DNA of 64,000 nucleotides from Nonomuraea roseoviolacea subsp. carminata (GCF_024172185.1 NZ_JAMZEC010000001.1:4856001-4920000), one strand, 5' to 3'; numbered from the stretch's first letter, positions 1-6,597 are shown. Translations and numbers: made by a program. Notes: generated from the sequence alone by a model not told the origin.

Positions 1-2
1 AC

Positions 3-65
3 ACCGGCCTCCTGCTGCCCGACGGCAGCGTCGTGGCGCCCCACCGCGCCCCCGCGCTCGCCTGA
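3..65 (+). CDS. C-terminal end of an unidentified host protein (5' truncated)
   Basis: An open frame enters from the window edge and ends at a TGA, giving a 20-residue tail that ends in APALA. It lies outside the integrated element and converges on the displaced fum 3' end at 148-150, so it belongs to the host chromosome. Too little is present to name the product. The frame is open from the first usable codon and codon use is GC-rich in third positions, but a stretch this short could be chance. Confidence 0.35.
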   Translation, partial: TGLLLPDGSVVAPHRAPALA

Positions 66-147
66 CCCCGCGAGACCTCCTGGCAGCCGCTCGGACGACG
101 CAGCCGTGAGGCCCCGGCCGGCGGGCCGGCGGGGCAGCACGTCCGGC

Positions 148-201
148 TCAGCGACGGCCGATCGACAGCACCGGGCCGGTGCGGTCGGTGAAGAAGTCGT
201 C
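148..201 (-). pseudogene. fum: Displaced 3' end of the fumarase gene (orphaned by integration)
   Basis: Read on the minus strand, this stretch gives DDFF followed by TDRTGPVLSIGRR and a TGA at 150-148. Joined at the AAGTCGTC core to the fumarase body at 12006-13612, it restores an uninterrupted C-terminus in frame (VVDDKG-DDFF-TDRTG). It is therefore the original last 13 codons plus the shared DDFF codons of the class I fumarase, cut off by the 11.8 kb element. It has no start of its own and is not expected to be translated. The frame and junction are seen directly; the history is inferred from them. Confidence 0.85.
194..201. other. attL core of the integrated element
   Basis: AAGTCGTC is identical at 12006-12013. 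Host DNA (fum 3' end) lies to the left and element DNA, starting 45 bp before the integrase, to the right. A very short shared core fits large serine integrases, which need only a central crossover dinucleotide and little shared sequence. The exact crossover bases cannot be told from this sequence alone. Confidence 0.8.
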
Positions 202-232
202 CCTTTCGTAGATCTAGCTGCAACTGCTGCCC

Positions 233-238
233 TACGAT
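233..238 (+). promoter_or_regulatory. Putative -10 element for a leaderless integrase transcript
   Basis: TACGAT ends 7 bases before the GTG start of the integrase, and no Shine-Dalgarno sequence lies between. A transcript starting at or just before the GTG would be leaderless, which is common in actinobacteria. No convincing -35 is seen. The region sits just inside attL, so the upstream half of the promoter could differ between the integrated and excised forms. Confidence 0.4.
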
Positions 239-245
239 CTTCCTT

Positions 246-1925
246 GTGATCGAGAACCCCCGCATCCTCGGAGTCATACGCCTGAGCGTCACCACCGATG
301 CCAGCACCGCCCCGGAACGGCAGCGCGCCGCGATCGAGCACTGGGCCAGTTCCCCATACATCAACGGGACCGTGATCGGTTGGGCCGAAGACCTGGATGT
401 GTCCGGCGGCCTGGACCCCTTCAAGAGGCCGAAGTTAGGCCCATGGCTTCGGGAACGTGCCAATGAGTTCGATGTCGTCGCAGTGCTCAAGATCGACCGG
501 CTCACCCGCCGATCCAAACACTTCGCCGAGATGATGGAGTGGTGTCAGGAGCGGGGCAAGACGATCGTCTCTGTCACCGAGGGCATCGACATGTCCACGC
601 CGATGGGGAAGATGTTCGCGCAGATCATCGCGGCCTTCGCCGAAGGCGAGTTGGACACCATCCGTGCTCGCGTCCAAGCCAGCGCTCAGACACGGCTGGA
701 GATGGGCGTATGGACTGGGGGAGTGCTCCCGTTCGGCTACCAGTTCGTGGACAGTTCAAGAGGGAAGGGTAAGAAGCTGGCCCAGGACCCTGAGTACGCG
801 GCGCTGCTCCGGGAGATCGTGGACAGGATCAAGGCGGATTGGTCGGCATACCGAATCGCCGTGGACCTCAACCAGCGCAACGTGCCGACCTGGCGCGACT
901 ACCTGCGGATCAAGGCTGGGAAGCCAGCGCGCGGGATCAAGTGGAACTCAAGCACGATCGTCGCCATCGCCACCAATCCGACCGCAGCCGGGTTCTACAC
1001 CTACAAAGGTCAGCAGGTAGAAGACGAAGAGGGTAACCCGATCATGATTGCATCGGACCCGATCATGACTGCCGCTGAGTGGAACCAGATGGTAGTTCGC
1101 TTCACCACCGACGAACGCAAGGCCGTTAGGTCCATCCCCTCCCGGTCAATGCTCGGAGGCGTCGCAATCTGTGGCCTCTGCGGGGCCAACCTGTCGTCTG
1201 CAAAGAAGACGAAGCAGAATAAGAGCGGACCGGCTGATTACTTCTATTACACCTGCAACAACCTCCAGAACGGCACGTGCACACTCCCCGGACGCGCGAA
1301 GCGCCCATTCCTTGATGATCTCGTCAATGAGACTATAACCAGGCTCTTCGGTGGTGCCCCCGTCTTTGAGAAGTCCTCTGTGGACTCAGGGCCGCTCAGG
1401 ATCGAGCTGGATGCGGTTCGTGCTCGACTCGATCGCCTAGAGGGAGACTATATGGCGGGGATGTACGACGGAGAGGGGCAGGACGAGTCCTATTGGAAGA
1501 TGCATAAAAACCTCTCTGCGAAGGTCTCCCGGCTTCGGGCTGAAGTGGAGGTAATCGATTCCTCTCCTAGATACCTAAACACTGGCCGCACCTATGGCGA
1601 GGTCTGGTCAGAGAAGGACGACGAACAGAAGCGTGCCTTTCTTAAAAAGCACAACATTACGATCGCTGTCTTCAAGGACTTGGTTGACCACTCTCGCGAA
1701 AGCGTCGTGATTGAGTTCAAAGAGCTGGGTGAGATAGTTCGGGAGAATAACCTTCTGATAGAGGACATCGTCCAAGAGGGAAGCGTGTACCTGAATGCTT
1801 CCGGCTTTTACCGATATGGCTGGAACACGCCAATTGGAGATGACGGAAGCGTGCCGACCGTGGAGCAACTTAGAAAGATCGCGAAGAGGCGAGTCGCGCG
1901 GAAGCGCGCTGCGGCGGTCACGTAG
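246..1925 (+). CDS. int: Large serine recombinase (site-specific integrase)
   Basis: This 559-residue protein should catalyse attP x attB integration and, with a directionality factor, excision. The N-terminal resolvase domain (about 5-150) carries the RLS motif with the likely nucleophile Ser14 and DRLTR at 84-88. A recombinase domain follows (about 155-275, containing GVLPFGY). A zinc ribbon (about 305-350) has CGLC and a later Cys pair, and a predicted coiled coil covers about 385-440. These are the parts of phiC31-type large serine integrases. The start is GTG with no ribosome-binding site, probably leaderless. The gene lies 45 bp from attL and reads into the element, as expected for the enzyme that inserted it into fum. 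Confidence 0.95.
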   Translation: MIENPRILGVIRLSVTTDASTAPERQRAAIEHWASSPYINGTVIGWAEDLDVSGGLDPFKRPKLGPWLRERANEFDVVAVLKIDRLTRRSKHFAEMMEWCQERGKTIVSVTEGIDMSTPMGKMFAQIIAAFAEGELDTIRARVQASAQTRLEMGVWTGGVLPFGYQFVDSSRGKGKKLAQDPEYAALLREIVDRIKADWSAYRIAVDLNQRNVPTWRDYLRIKAGKPARGIKWNSSTIVAIATNPTAAGFYTYKGQQVEDEEGNPIMIASDPIMTAAEWNQMVVRFTTDERKAVRSIPSRSMLGGVAICGLCGANLSSAKKTKQNKSGPADYFYYTCNNLQNGTCTLPGRAKRPFLDDLVNETITRLFGGAPVFEKSSVDSGPLRIELDAVRARLDRLEGDYMAGMYDGEGQDESYWKMHKNLSAKVSRLRAEVEVIDSSPRYLNTGRTYGEVWSEKDDEQKRAFLKKHNITIAVFKDLVDHSRESVVIEFKELGEIVRENNLLIEDIVQEGSVYLNASGFYRYGWNTPIGDDGSVPTVEQLRKIAKRRVARKRAAAVT

Positions 1926-1938
1926 CTTCGAGTTTGGT

Positions 1939-1974
1939 CACGGGCTCCGCCTCGTGGTGGGGCCCGTGTTATTA
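1939..1974 (+). terminator. Rho-independent-like terminator after the integrase
   Basis: CACGGGC and GCCCGTG form a 7-bp stem around a 16-base loop, followed by TTATTA. It lies 14 bases after the integrase stop codon. Confidence 0.55.
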
Positions 1975-1991
1975 CGGACGGGGAGTTATAC

Positions 1992-2039
1992 ATGGCAATC
2001 GTTCCCTTGGCTGAGCTTGCACGAGGAGCTGGCACGTGA
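1992..2039 (+). CDS. Possible 15-residue leader peptide coupled to the next gene
   Basis: An ATG with a GGGGAG ribosome-binding site 7 bases upstream opens a frame MAIVPLAELARGAGT. Its TGA overlaps the ATG of the next gene as TGATG. That geometry suggests translational coupling, or it may be the remnant of a longer gene. The peptide is too short for homology, and the stop/start overlap is the main evidence. Confidence 0.4.
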   Translation: MAIVPLAELARGAGT

Positions 2040-2485
2040 TGCATGGCCGCTACCGGCCCGTCTGGTGGAAGCTTGAAAGGCGGGCAGCATTAGAAGCATC
2101 CGAGTCCTACGCACTAGATCCCGCATTCAGGCTGTGGTTGCTCGCTGTAGGAAGAGCATATCAAGGCGGCCACGCCACCTTCAGCGATGGAGAGATCATC
2201 GACCTTCTACCTAAAGTAAAAAAGGGAGTCGTCTCACAGTACGATCCCAAGCAAATCAAGCGTCTCATTTCCGCTCTCGTTGACGGTGGCATGCTGGCAC
2301 CTCAGTCAACGCCTAGATGCCTCGTAGTGCCGTTCACTCTGCTTAGCGCCGAGTGGAAGTTCTCACCCGAACCGTGTCCGACGCACGGCCACAACATGTC
2401 ATGGACGGCAGATGGATGGTTCGATCCCGCCACCCTGGCCGACCTCGGTAGGCGCGGGCCTGCCGCCTCCGAGGCGGTCCGATGA
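2039..2485 (+). CDS. Unknown element protein, possibly winged-helix DNA-binding
   Basis: The 148-residue protein is basic at its N-terminus (HGRYRPVWWKLERR). The middle (about 55-90) reads like a helix-turn-helix or winged-helix segment (SDGEIIDLLP, then QIKRLISALVDGGML). A CPTHGHN motif with Cys and two His comes near the end. Actinobacterial mobile elements often place a small DNA-binding replication or regulatory protein after the integrase, but I do not recognise a family. The ATG overlaps the stop of the 15-residue leader; an in-frame GTG one codon upstream, 7 bases after GAGGAG, is an equally good start. An excisionase role is possible from position only. Confidence 0.65.
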   Translation: MHGRYRPVWWKLERRAALEASESYALDPAFRLWLLAVGRAYQGGHATFSDGEIIDLLPKVKKGVVSQYDPKQIKRLISALVDGGMLAPQSTPRCLVVPFTLLSAEWKFSPEPCPTHGHNMSWTADGWFDPATLADLGRRGPAASEAVR

Positions 2486-2487
2486 CT

Positions 2488-2534
2488 GGACAGATTTCGT
2501 CCACCTGCAACCGGAATACGGACAGATTCTGTCC
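2488..2534. promoter_or_regulatory. Pair of GGACAGA palindromes
   Basis: GGACAGATTTCGTCC (2488-2502) and GGACAGATTCTGTCC (2520-2534) are two related 15-bp palindromes 32 bp apart, just after the stop of the preceding gene. The second is perfect apart from its centre. Paired palindromes in a short intergenic region look like a dimer operator. Which protein binds is unknown; regulators encoded in the element are candidates. Confidence 0.45.
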
Positions 2535-2569
2535 GCCTGAAGCTCTGTGACCTGCGGGAACAGGTGCGT

Positions 2570-2772
2570 CTCTTTCTATAAAGAGGGTAGTTCTACGGCA
2601 GGGTAATGATGGGATGGCAGGCGCTTAAGCGCCCTGCTAGTCAATAGAAGCTAGTACAGGGCGCCCTGCATGGGGCGCCCTTCGTTATGCATGAAGCCCA
2701 CGGAGCCCTCAGCGGAGTGGGCAAGCTATCCACACCTTAAATAGATCATGGACAGCCACTCAAAGGGCTGTC
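2570..2772. other. Structured intergenic region: competing hairpins, terminator and near-DnaA box
   Basis: This lies in a 324-bp stretch without a convincing gene. It contains CTCTTT/AAAGAG (2570-2585), the perfect palindrome GGCGCTTAAGCGCC (2620-2633), a hairpin pairing GCGCCCTG (2629-2636) with CAGGGCGC (2657-2664) with inner CTAG/CTAG, and a third hairpin AGGGCGCC (2658-2665) with GGCGCCCT (2674-2681) that looks like a terminator. The second shares bases with the first and third, so they are mutually exclusive folds. CTATCCACA at 2726-2734 differs by one base from a DnaA box and is followed by CCTTAAATAG. GACAGCC/GGCTGTC (2751-2772) ends in Ts. A regulatory RNA, an attenuator or a replication origin are all possible. 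Confidence 0.45.
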
Positions 2773-2809
2773 TTTCCAAACAACAAGCTGACACATGGAA
2801 GGAGAGCCA

Positions 2810-3151
2810 TTGGCCAACAAGATCTGCAATGAGACAGGCTGTCACGGCATCTCTCTGCCGAGGCAAGGCAAGTGTTCCGCCCACCGCCGTAAGCCGTGGG
2901 CGGTCACGTCCAAGAGGAACTTGTCCAGGCCGACAGATTGGAACCGCCGTCGCAGGGCGGTTCTCAAGCGGGACAACGCCGTCTGTTACCTGTGCCGTCT
3001 GCCGGGGGCGACGGAGGTCGATCACGTCACAGCCGTGGCCGATGGCGGGAGTTGGGAGTATGCCAACCTCCGCAGCGCCCACCGGGCGTGCCATGCAGAC
3101 AAGACAGTTCGCGAGCGGGCAACCAGAACCCGGCGAGCGAGCCAAGGTTAG
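2810..3151 (+). CDS. HNH endonuclease
   Basis: The 113-residue protein has an N-terminal Cys/His cluster (C-x4-C-x10-C-x2-H), then an HNH core: CYLC, EVDH, a stretch ending in ANLR and HRACH. That is the Cys-ligated beta-beta-alpha-metal nuclease fold. In HK97-like phages a small HNH protein beside the packaging genes stimulates terminase cleavage. Its place upstream of scaffold, capsid and small terminase fits that role, though a homing role cannot be excluded. I chose TTG as start because AAGGAGAG lies just before it; the upstream ATG at 2795 overlaps that ribosome-binding site. Confidence 0.85.
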   Translation: MANKICNETGCHGISLPRQGKCSAHRRKPWAVTSKRNLSRPTDWNRRRRAVLKRDNAVCYLCRLPGATEVDHVTAVADGGSWEYANLRSAHRACHADKTVRERATRTRRASQG

Positions 3152-3170
3152 TTTGTTAGTTCGTTAGTTG
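3147..3170 (+). repeat. Three tandem 8-bp iterons GTTAGTT(T/C/G)
   Basis: GTTAGTTT, GTTAGTTC and GTTAGTTG follow one another without a gap, overlapping the HNH stop codon. The same 8-mer recurs inside the scaffold gene (GTTAGTTC, 4546-4553) and, inverted, inside the helicase gene (7827-7834). A related AGTTCGTTA lies at 6230-6238. The motif is AT-rich in a GC-rich element. Tandem direct repeats of this kind are typical of replication-initiator or regulator binding. Confidence 0.55.
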
Positions 3171-3508
3171 CTCGACATGCCGAAGGGGGTGTGCATTGCA
3201 CCCACCCTTCCGGCGCTTGAACCCCTACTACTAGTCAGGGTTGCCAGGGGCTCCACAGTAAGGAGACCCTCAATCGCAGACCTGAGGCTTGCGCTGCACC
3301 ATGCGAGGCAGATGTCTTGCCGGTCTCGCCGAACCGTTGCCGAGGCGACAACGGTTGCCGACCCCACCTCATCCGGGGCCGTTCGTGAAGCACGATCCAA
3401 ACTTTCGGTTCAACCGAAGGTTGTGTCAGAGGCACTGTGCGCCATAGGGGTTTCCGCAGTTAGACGCGACCATCACTATTGATGAGAGTCGGACAGAGAT
3501 GAGGAGCA
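3171..3508. other. Non-coding region with palindromes
   Basis: No frame here has a plausible start and protein composition. AACCGTTG and CAACGGTT form an inverted repeat around a short spacer near 3340-3357. TTCGGTT-C-AACCGAA is a perfect palindrome at 3404-3418. Both look like protein-binding sites or short hairpins. Together with the iterons on its left edge, this makes 3147-3420 a control region lying just upstream of the structural genes. Confidence 0.4.
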
Positions 3509-3511
3509 AGT

Positions 3512-3808
3512 TTGTACTTTCAAGATGGCTGCCTGATCCAGGTGTTCAATTGTGGCCATTGCAACAAGCTGTGCAGGGAGACCCGGAAGCTTGGTCAGGG
3601 CCGCCCCGGCGCTTGGCGTAGTTACTGCTCAACCGAGTGCCGGCAGGCAGCCAAGCGGCTACGTGATCGAGTGGAGGCGCGACTACGGTATCGCCGCCGC
3701 AACGACCTTTGCTTGACGTGCGGAGCGAAGGCGGATGCTTGGTACCACCCGTACTGCTCTGACCAGTGCGAAGACGCGGAGTATGACATGTGGACAGTTA
3801 CCGACTAG
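3512..3808 (+). CDS. Cys-rich zinc-ribbon protein, unknown role
   Basis: The 98-residue protein has two metal-binding clusters: C-x2-C-x3-C followed by YCSTEC at about 14-46, and CLTC followed by YCSDQC at about 68-87. A basic helix (RQAAKRLRDRVEARLRYRRR) lies between them. Treble-clef fingers of this CxxC...CxxxC type are common in small phage and mobile-element DNA- or RNA-binding proteins. The start is TTG with GAGGAG about 8 bases upstream. No enzyme motif is seen. It may be a regulator of the following capsid genes, but that rests on position only. Confidence 0.65.
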   Translation: MYFQDGCLIQVFNCGHCNKLCRETRKLGQGRPGAWRSYCSTECRQAAKRLRDRVEARLRYRRRNDLCLTCGAKADAWYHPYCSDQCEDAEYDMWTVTD

Positions 3809-3882
3809 GCGTTTCTCGCAACATTAATATCCTTACCCCTCTAACTACCTATGCCGACGGGAATCCCTCGCGTTCCCTAGGC

Positions 3883-3919
3883 AAGGCCCCCGGTGACCTC
3901 GTGCTGGGGGCCTTTTTTA
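3883..3919 (+). terminator. Intrinsic terminator
   Basis: AAGGCCCCC and GGGGGCCTT form a 9-bp stem with a 14-base loop, followed by TTTTAT. It separates the zinc-ribbon gene from the capsid block. Confidence 0.8.
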
Positions 3920-3949
3920 TATCCGCACAACACTTGGAGAACGAGACTG

Positions 3950-4135
3950 ATGATTACCCATGCCCAGCTTGAGAACATGAGCGCTAAGGAGATCCTCACG
4001 GCCTGGCGGGATGACGACTTGGACCCCGCCGTCCGCATCGTTTCCGTGATTGGCGACCTGGACAACCCCCGATCGCTCACTTATGCCTGGCAGACGACGC
4101 CTGAGCATGACGAGCTGCGCATGCGCACCTGGTAA
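3950..4135 (+). CDS. Small unknown protein (61 aa)
   Basis: A short acidic protein (MITHAQLENM, then LTAWRDDDLDPAVRI) starts 31 bp after a terminator and 44 bp before the scaffold gene, so it is probably the first gene of the capsid transcript. TTGGAG lies about 12 bases upstream of the chosen ATG. In-frame codons further upstream run into the terminator hairpin, which argues against a longer version. There is no recognisable domain. Size and position would suit a directionality factor or a head-gene regulator, but nothing in the sequence shows either. Confidence 0.55.
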   Translation: MITHAQLENMSAKEILTAWRDDDLDPAVRIVSVIGDLDNPRSLTYAWQTTPEHDELRMRTW

Positions 4136-4179
4136 GCCCGTCCAAGCCTTCAATATTGACGACGCAAGGGAGCGCCGAA

Positions 4180-4671
4180 ATGGATGCCTCACCGACCAAC
4201 ACGCCTGACGCCACCACCGAAATGGATCAGGTGGCTGAGGTACTTACAGAAAGCCCTCAGATCAATTCTGAGGCCGACAAGTGGAAGAGCCTGAGCCGGG
4301 CCAACGAAGCGCGTTGGAAGGCGGCCAGCGCCGAACTGGAGGCCGCAACGGCCAAGAGCGCGGAGCTGGAACAGGCCATGACCGCGATGCAGCAAGAGCA
4401 TGCTCTGATGCTGGCCGAGATGCAGCTTCGCCATGCCGCCCAACAGCGCGGCATGGAGCTAGCTCCGGAAGCCGTGTCCAAGCTCAACCTGTCCGCCTTC
4501 CTCGCCGAGGAAGGAACGGCCGACCTTGACGCGATCAACGAGTTTGTTAGTTCGCTGGGGTCTGCCGCCAAGAAGCCCACGTTCCCGCAGAACGTTGGCA
4601 TCGGCCCTCAGGGGAGTAACGGCGCTCCCCCTGAGCGCACCGTGCCCCTGGATGCGCGGGCACGCCGTTAA
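4180..4671 (+). CDS. Phage capsid scaffold-like protein
   Basis: The 163-residue protein is mainly one long helix. An acidic, disordered N-terminus (about 1-35) is followed by a coiled coil (about 38-100) rich in Ala, Glu and Met (SAELEAATAKSAELEQAM). The C-terminus is short and basic-ended (VPLDARARR). That layout, and its position 23 bp before the capsid gene, are typical of scaffold proteins of P22- and HK97-like phages, which bind capsid subunits through a charged C-terminal helix and leave after assembly. ATG is chosen because AGGGAG lies 8 bases upstream; the TTG 8 codons earlier has none. Confidence 0.75.
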   Translation: MDASPTNTPDATTEMDQVAEVLTESPQINSEADKWKSLSRANEARWKAASAELEAATAKSAELEQAMTAMQQEHALMLAEMQLRHAAQQRGMELAPEAVSKLNLSAFLAEEGTADLDAINEFVSSLGSAAKKPTFPQNVGIGPQGSNGAPPERTVPLDARARR

Positions 4672-4694
4672 CCCCTACTTGAGAGGACTCACCT

Positions 4695-5618
4695 TTGGCA
4701 ATCACCCCTGTCCCCGCATATGCGCATGCGGGCACGCACACCTTCGTGCCCACCGAGTGGAGCAACGAGCTGCTGACCCAGTTCGATCCGCTGTTGGTGT
4801 GGGCCTCGCCCCTGGTCGTGAACCACGACTACGAAGGAGACATCACCGCTCAGGGTGACCGTGTAGTGATCAACGGCCTCATCCGGCCCAACGTCGGCAG
4901 GTACAACGACGTGGCCGGGATGACGATCGAAGACCTCAAGACCATCGAGCAGTACCTCGACATCTCCCAGGCTGATTACGTGGCCTTTTACGTCCGGGAC
5001 ATCGAGACCGTTCAGGTGGCCGGCGCTTTGGCGTCCCCGGCCTCTCTGGAGTCGATCCGCGCTCTGGCGGCCTCCACTGATGCGTTCGTCGGCTCCACCA
5101 TCGCGGCCTCGGCCACGGCCCTGCCTCAGGTGGACGTGAGCGGCCTGTCCGCGAGCGTCGCCAAGGGTGAGGCGCTGCTGGAAGCCATCTTCGACATGAT
5201 GGAGAAGCTCGACACCGGCAAGGTCCCGGCGGACCGGTACGTGGTCGTCTCGCCCAAGGCCAAGCGCTACCTGCTGCGCGCTCCTGACATCGCCAACGCC
5301 GCCGCTCTCGGCGAGGCCGGTGCTACGGCTAACGGTGTGGTCGCTCGCCTGGCCGGGTTCACGGTGGTGTCCACCACGGCCATGCCCACCGGTGTGGACA
5401 TCCTTGCCGGGCATCGGACGTACACGACGTTCGCCAGCCAGTTCACCAATTTCCGTAGCCAGCCGGTCGAGAAGTATCGGCGTGATCAGATTGACGCGCT
5501 TCACCTGTACGGCGCGCGCGTGCTGTCTTTTCCTGGCGGCAAGCAGCCGACCAAGCCGGATGTTCCCGTGGTGGATTCGGAAGGGCTGATCAAGGCCACC
5601 GTGAAATGGACCACCTAA
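4695..5618 (+). CDS. Phage major capsid protein (HK97 fold)
   Basis: The 307-residue protein resembles actinophage coat proteins that need no prohead protease. The N-terminal arm reads FVPTEWSNELL and is followed by an extended-loop region with NHDYEG and GDRVVINGL. The central domain has LDISQADYVAFYVRDIE, then a helical stretch (SVAKGEALLEAIFDMMEKLD). The C-terminal part has RYVVVSPKAKRYLL and AGFTVVSTTAMPTG, as in P22-coat-like subunits of the HK97 fold. It should self-assemble into a shell with the scaffold product. The start is TTG with GAGAGGA upstream. No portal or protease gene is adjacent, which is unusual for a head module. Confidence 0.88.
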   Translation: MAITPVPAYAHAGTHTFVPTEWSNELLTQFDPLLVWASPLVVNHDYEGDITAQGDRVVINGLIRPNVGRYNDVAGMTIEDLKTIEQYLDISQADYVAFYVRDIETVQVAGALASPASLESIRALAASTDAFVGSTIAASATALPQVDVSGLSASVAKGEALLEAIFDMMEKLDTGKVPADRYVVVSPKAKRYLLRAPDIANAAALGEAGATANGVVARLAGFTVVSTTAMPTGVDILAGHRTYTTFASQFTNFRSQPVEKYRRDQIDALHLYGARVLSFPGGKQPTKPDVPVVDSEGLIKATVKWTT

Positions 5619-5625
5619 GTTGAAT

Positions 5626-5664
5626 GAGCCTGAAGGCCGGTTCTCATACCGGCCTCTCGGGCTC
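5626..5664 (+). other. Hairpin between capsid and small-terminase genes
   Basis: AGGCCGG/CCGGCCT (5634-5640 with 5649-5655) is enclosed by a weaker outer GAGCC/GGGCTC pairing. No T-run follows, so it is more likely an RNA-stability or processing element that separates high capsid expression from the low-level terminase than a full terminator. Confidence 0.45.
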
Positions 5665-5678
5665 GTTGGGAGGAGTTA

Positions 5679-5960
5679 ATGACTGAGTTCGGCGCTGATG
5701 GGCAACGGCTCTGGCGGTTCGTCACCAATGAGTTCGATCTGCCGGAAGACAAGTTGGTGATTCTTCGCCGTGCCTGCCACACCACTGATATATGCGCCCG
5801 CCTTGAGGCGGAGATTTCCTCCGGGGAGGTCATCGCCCTTGCGGGCAACGGTACAGCGATCGTGAACCGTGCCCTGACATCCCATCGGCAGGCCAGCGAA
5901 ACCCTGTCCAAGCTCATCAAGTCTCTGGGCCTGGAGGAGCTAGAGCCCGGTGAAGGGTAA
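5679..5960 (+). CDS. terS: Small terminase-like protein, P27 family
   Basis: The 93-residue protein follows the P27 small-terminase pattern: FGADGQRLWRFV, a spacer, then ILRRACHTTDICARLEAEI and a C-terminal helix with HRQASETLSKLIKSLGL. P27 proteins recognise the pac or cos site and hand DNA to a large terminase, whose gene is absent here. A satellite would use its own small subunit to redirect a helper's large terminase to its DNA. GGAGGAG precedes the ATG. The 3' end overlaps the next gene by 11 bp. Assigned from sequence pattern, without a database search. Confidence 0.7.
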   Translation: MTEFGADGQRLWRFVTNEFDLPEDKLVILRRACHTTDICARLEAEISSGEVIALAGNGTAIVNRALTSHRQASETLSKLIKSLGLEELEPGEG

Positions 5961-6231
5961 CAACCACGCCCACCAGGCCCGCAGCAACGGCCGCTTCGCC
6001 TCCGGCCGGAAGCGGCCCGGTCGTGGCAGCAGGCGGACCGTACCCCCTCCCGAGTGCTGTGCTCAGCCGCTTGGCGTTCACGAATGGGAATGCTTGACCT
6101 ATCGAGAGAGCGAAGAGTTCCGGGCGTTTATCGCTGTTTGTATGTCGAGCGCTTGTCCGGATGTATTTAGTCGGGCAATTGAATGCCAGGTAGCCCCCGA
6201 GTTCCTGCCCTGCCCCAGGTGTGGCAGCTAG
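5950..6231 (+). CDS. Small Cys-containing protein, unknown
   Basis: The 93-residue product overlaps the end of the small-terminase gene by 11 bp and starts at GTG with GGAGGAG about 11 bases upstream, so the two are translationally coupled. The N-terminus is strongly basic (RFASGRKRPGRGSRR). The rest has Cys residues (ECC, ECL, VCMSSAC) and a final CPRC, suggesting a zinc site. A basic arm plus zinc ribbon suggests nucleic-acid binding. Coupling to terS hints at packaging or specificity, but no family is recognised. Confidence 0.55.
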   Translation: MKGNNHAHQARSNGRFASGRKRPGRGSRRTVPPPECCAQPLGVHEWECLTYRESEEFRAFIAVCMSSACPDVFSRAIECQVAPEFLPCPRCGS

Positions 6232-6597
6232 TTCGTTAATTAGGATGACCTGCATCGAAAAGTTTTACCGCACGGGCCGGCCGGAGGAACCTCCCCCCAC
6301 GGGGTCTACTCCGCTCTGAAAGAGTGCATACCCCCTGGGCGATGCTCCAACTAACCTTCCCAACGGGCCAAAGCAGGTGACCTGCTCAAATGAATTCCGT
6401 TGGAGTTAATTCGAGCAAAGGTGTTGACATGAGATTCGCGACTATGACACTTTGCTGATCGCTGGTTCTGGTTCAACCGAGTAGATGGCTCAAACAAACT
6501 CGGGACTGAGAGACCGGCTTCGGACATAAGACAGCCCCAGAGCGACAGAGATTGGCGTCGCATGCGCTCTGGGGCCACCAATCAAGGAGCGTAGCTC
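6232..6597. promoter_or_regulatory. Helicase control region with operator-like inverted repeat
   Basis: This 366-bp gap has no convincing gene. A large imperfect inverted repeat pairs AGCAAAGGTGTTGACAT (left) with ATGACACTTTGCT (right) at about 6413-6456. TTGACA inside the left arm (6424-6429) is a perfect -35 hexamer. A -10 would fall near 6447-6453 (ACACTT), inside the right arm. A repressor bound to the repeat would block the promoter. AGTTCGTTA, related to the iteron motif, is at 6230-6238. The helicase start codon follows AAGGAGCG. Confidence 0.5.

Noticed and set aside
190..240. tRNA gene as integration target
   Set aside because: No tRNA cloverleaf is found at either core, and the fumarase frame reconstruction explains the site.
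3168..3482. Possible 104-residue gene in the element control region
   Set aside because: No ribosome-binding site, mixed composition and two strong palindromes inside it. It is more likely non-coding control DNA.
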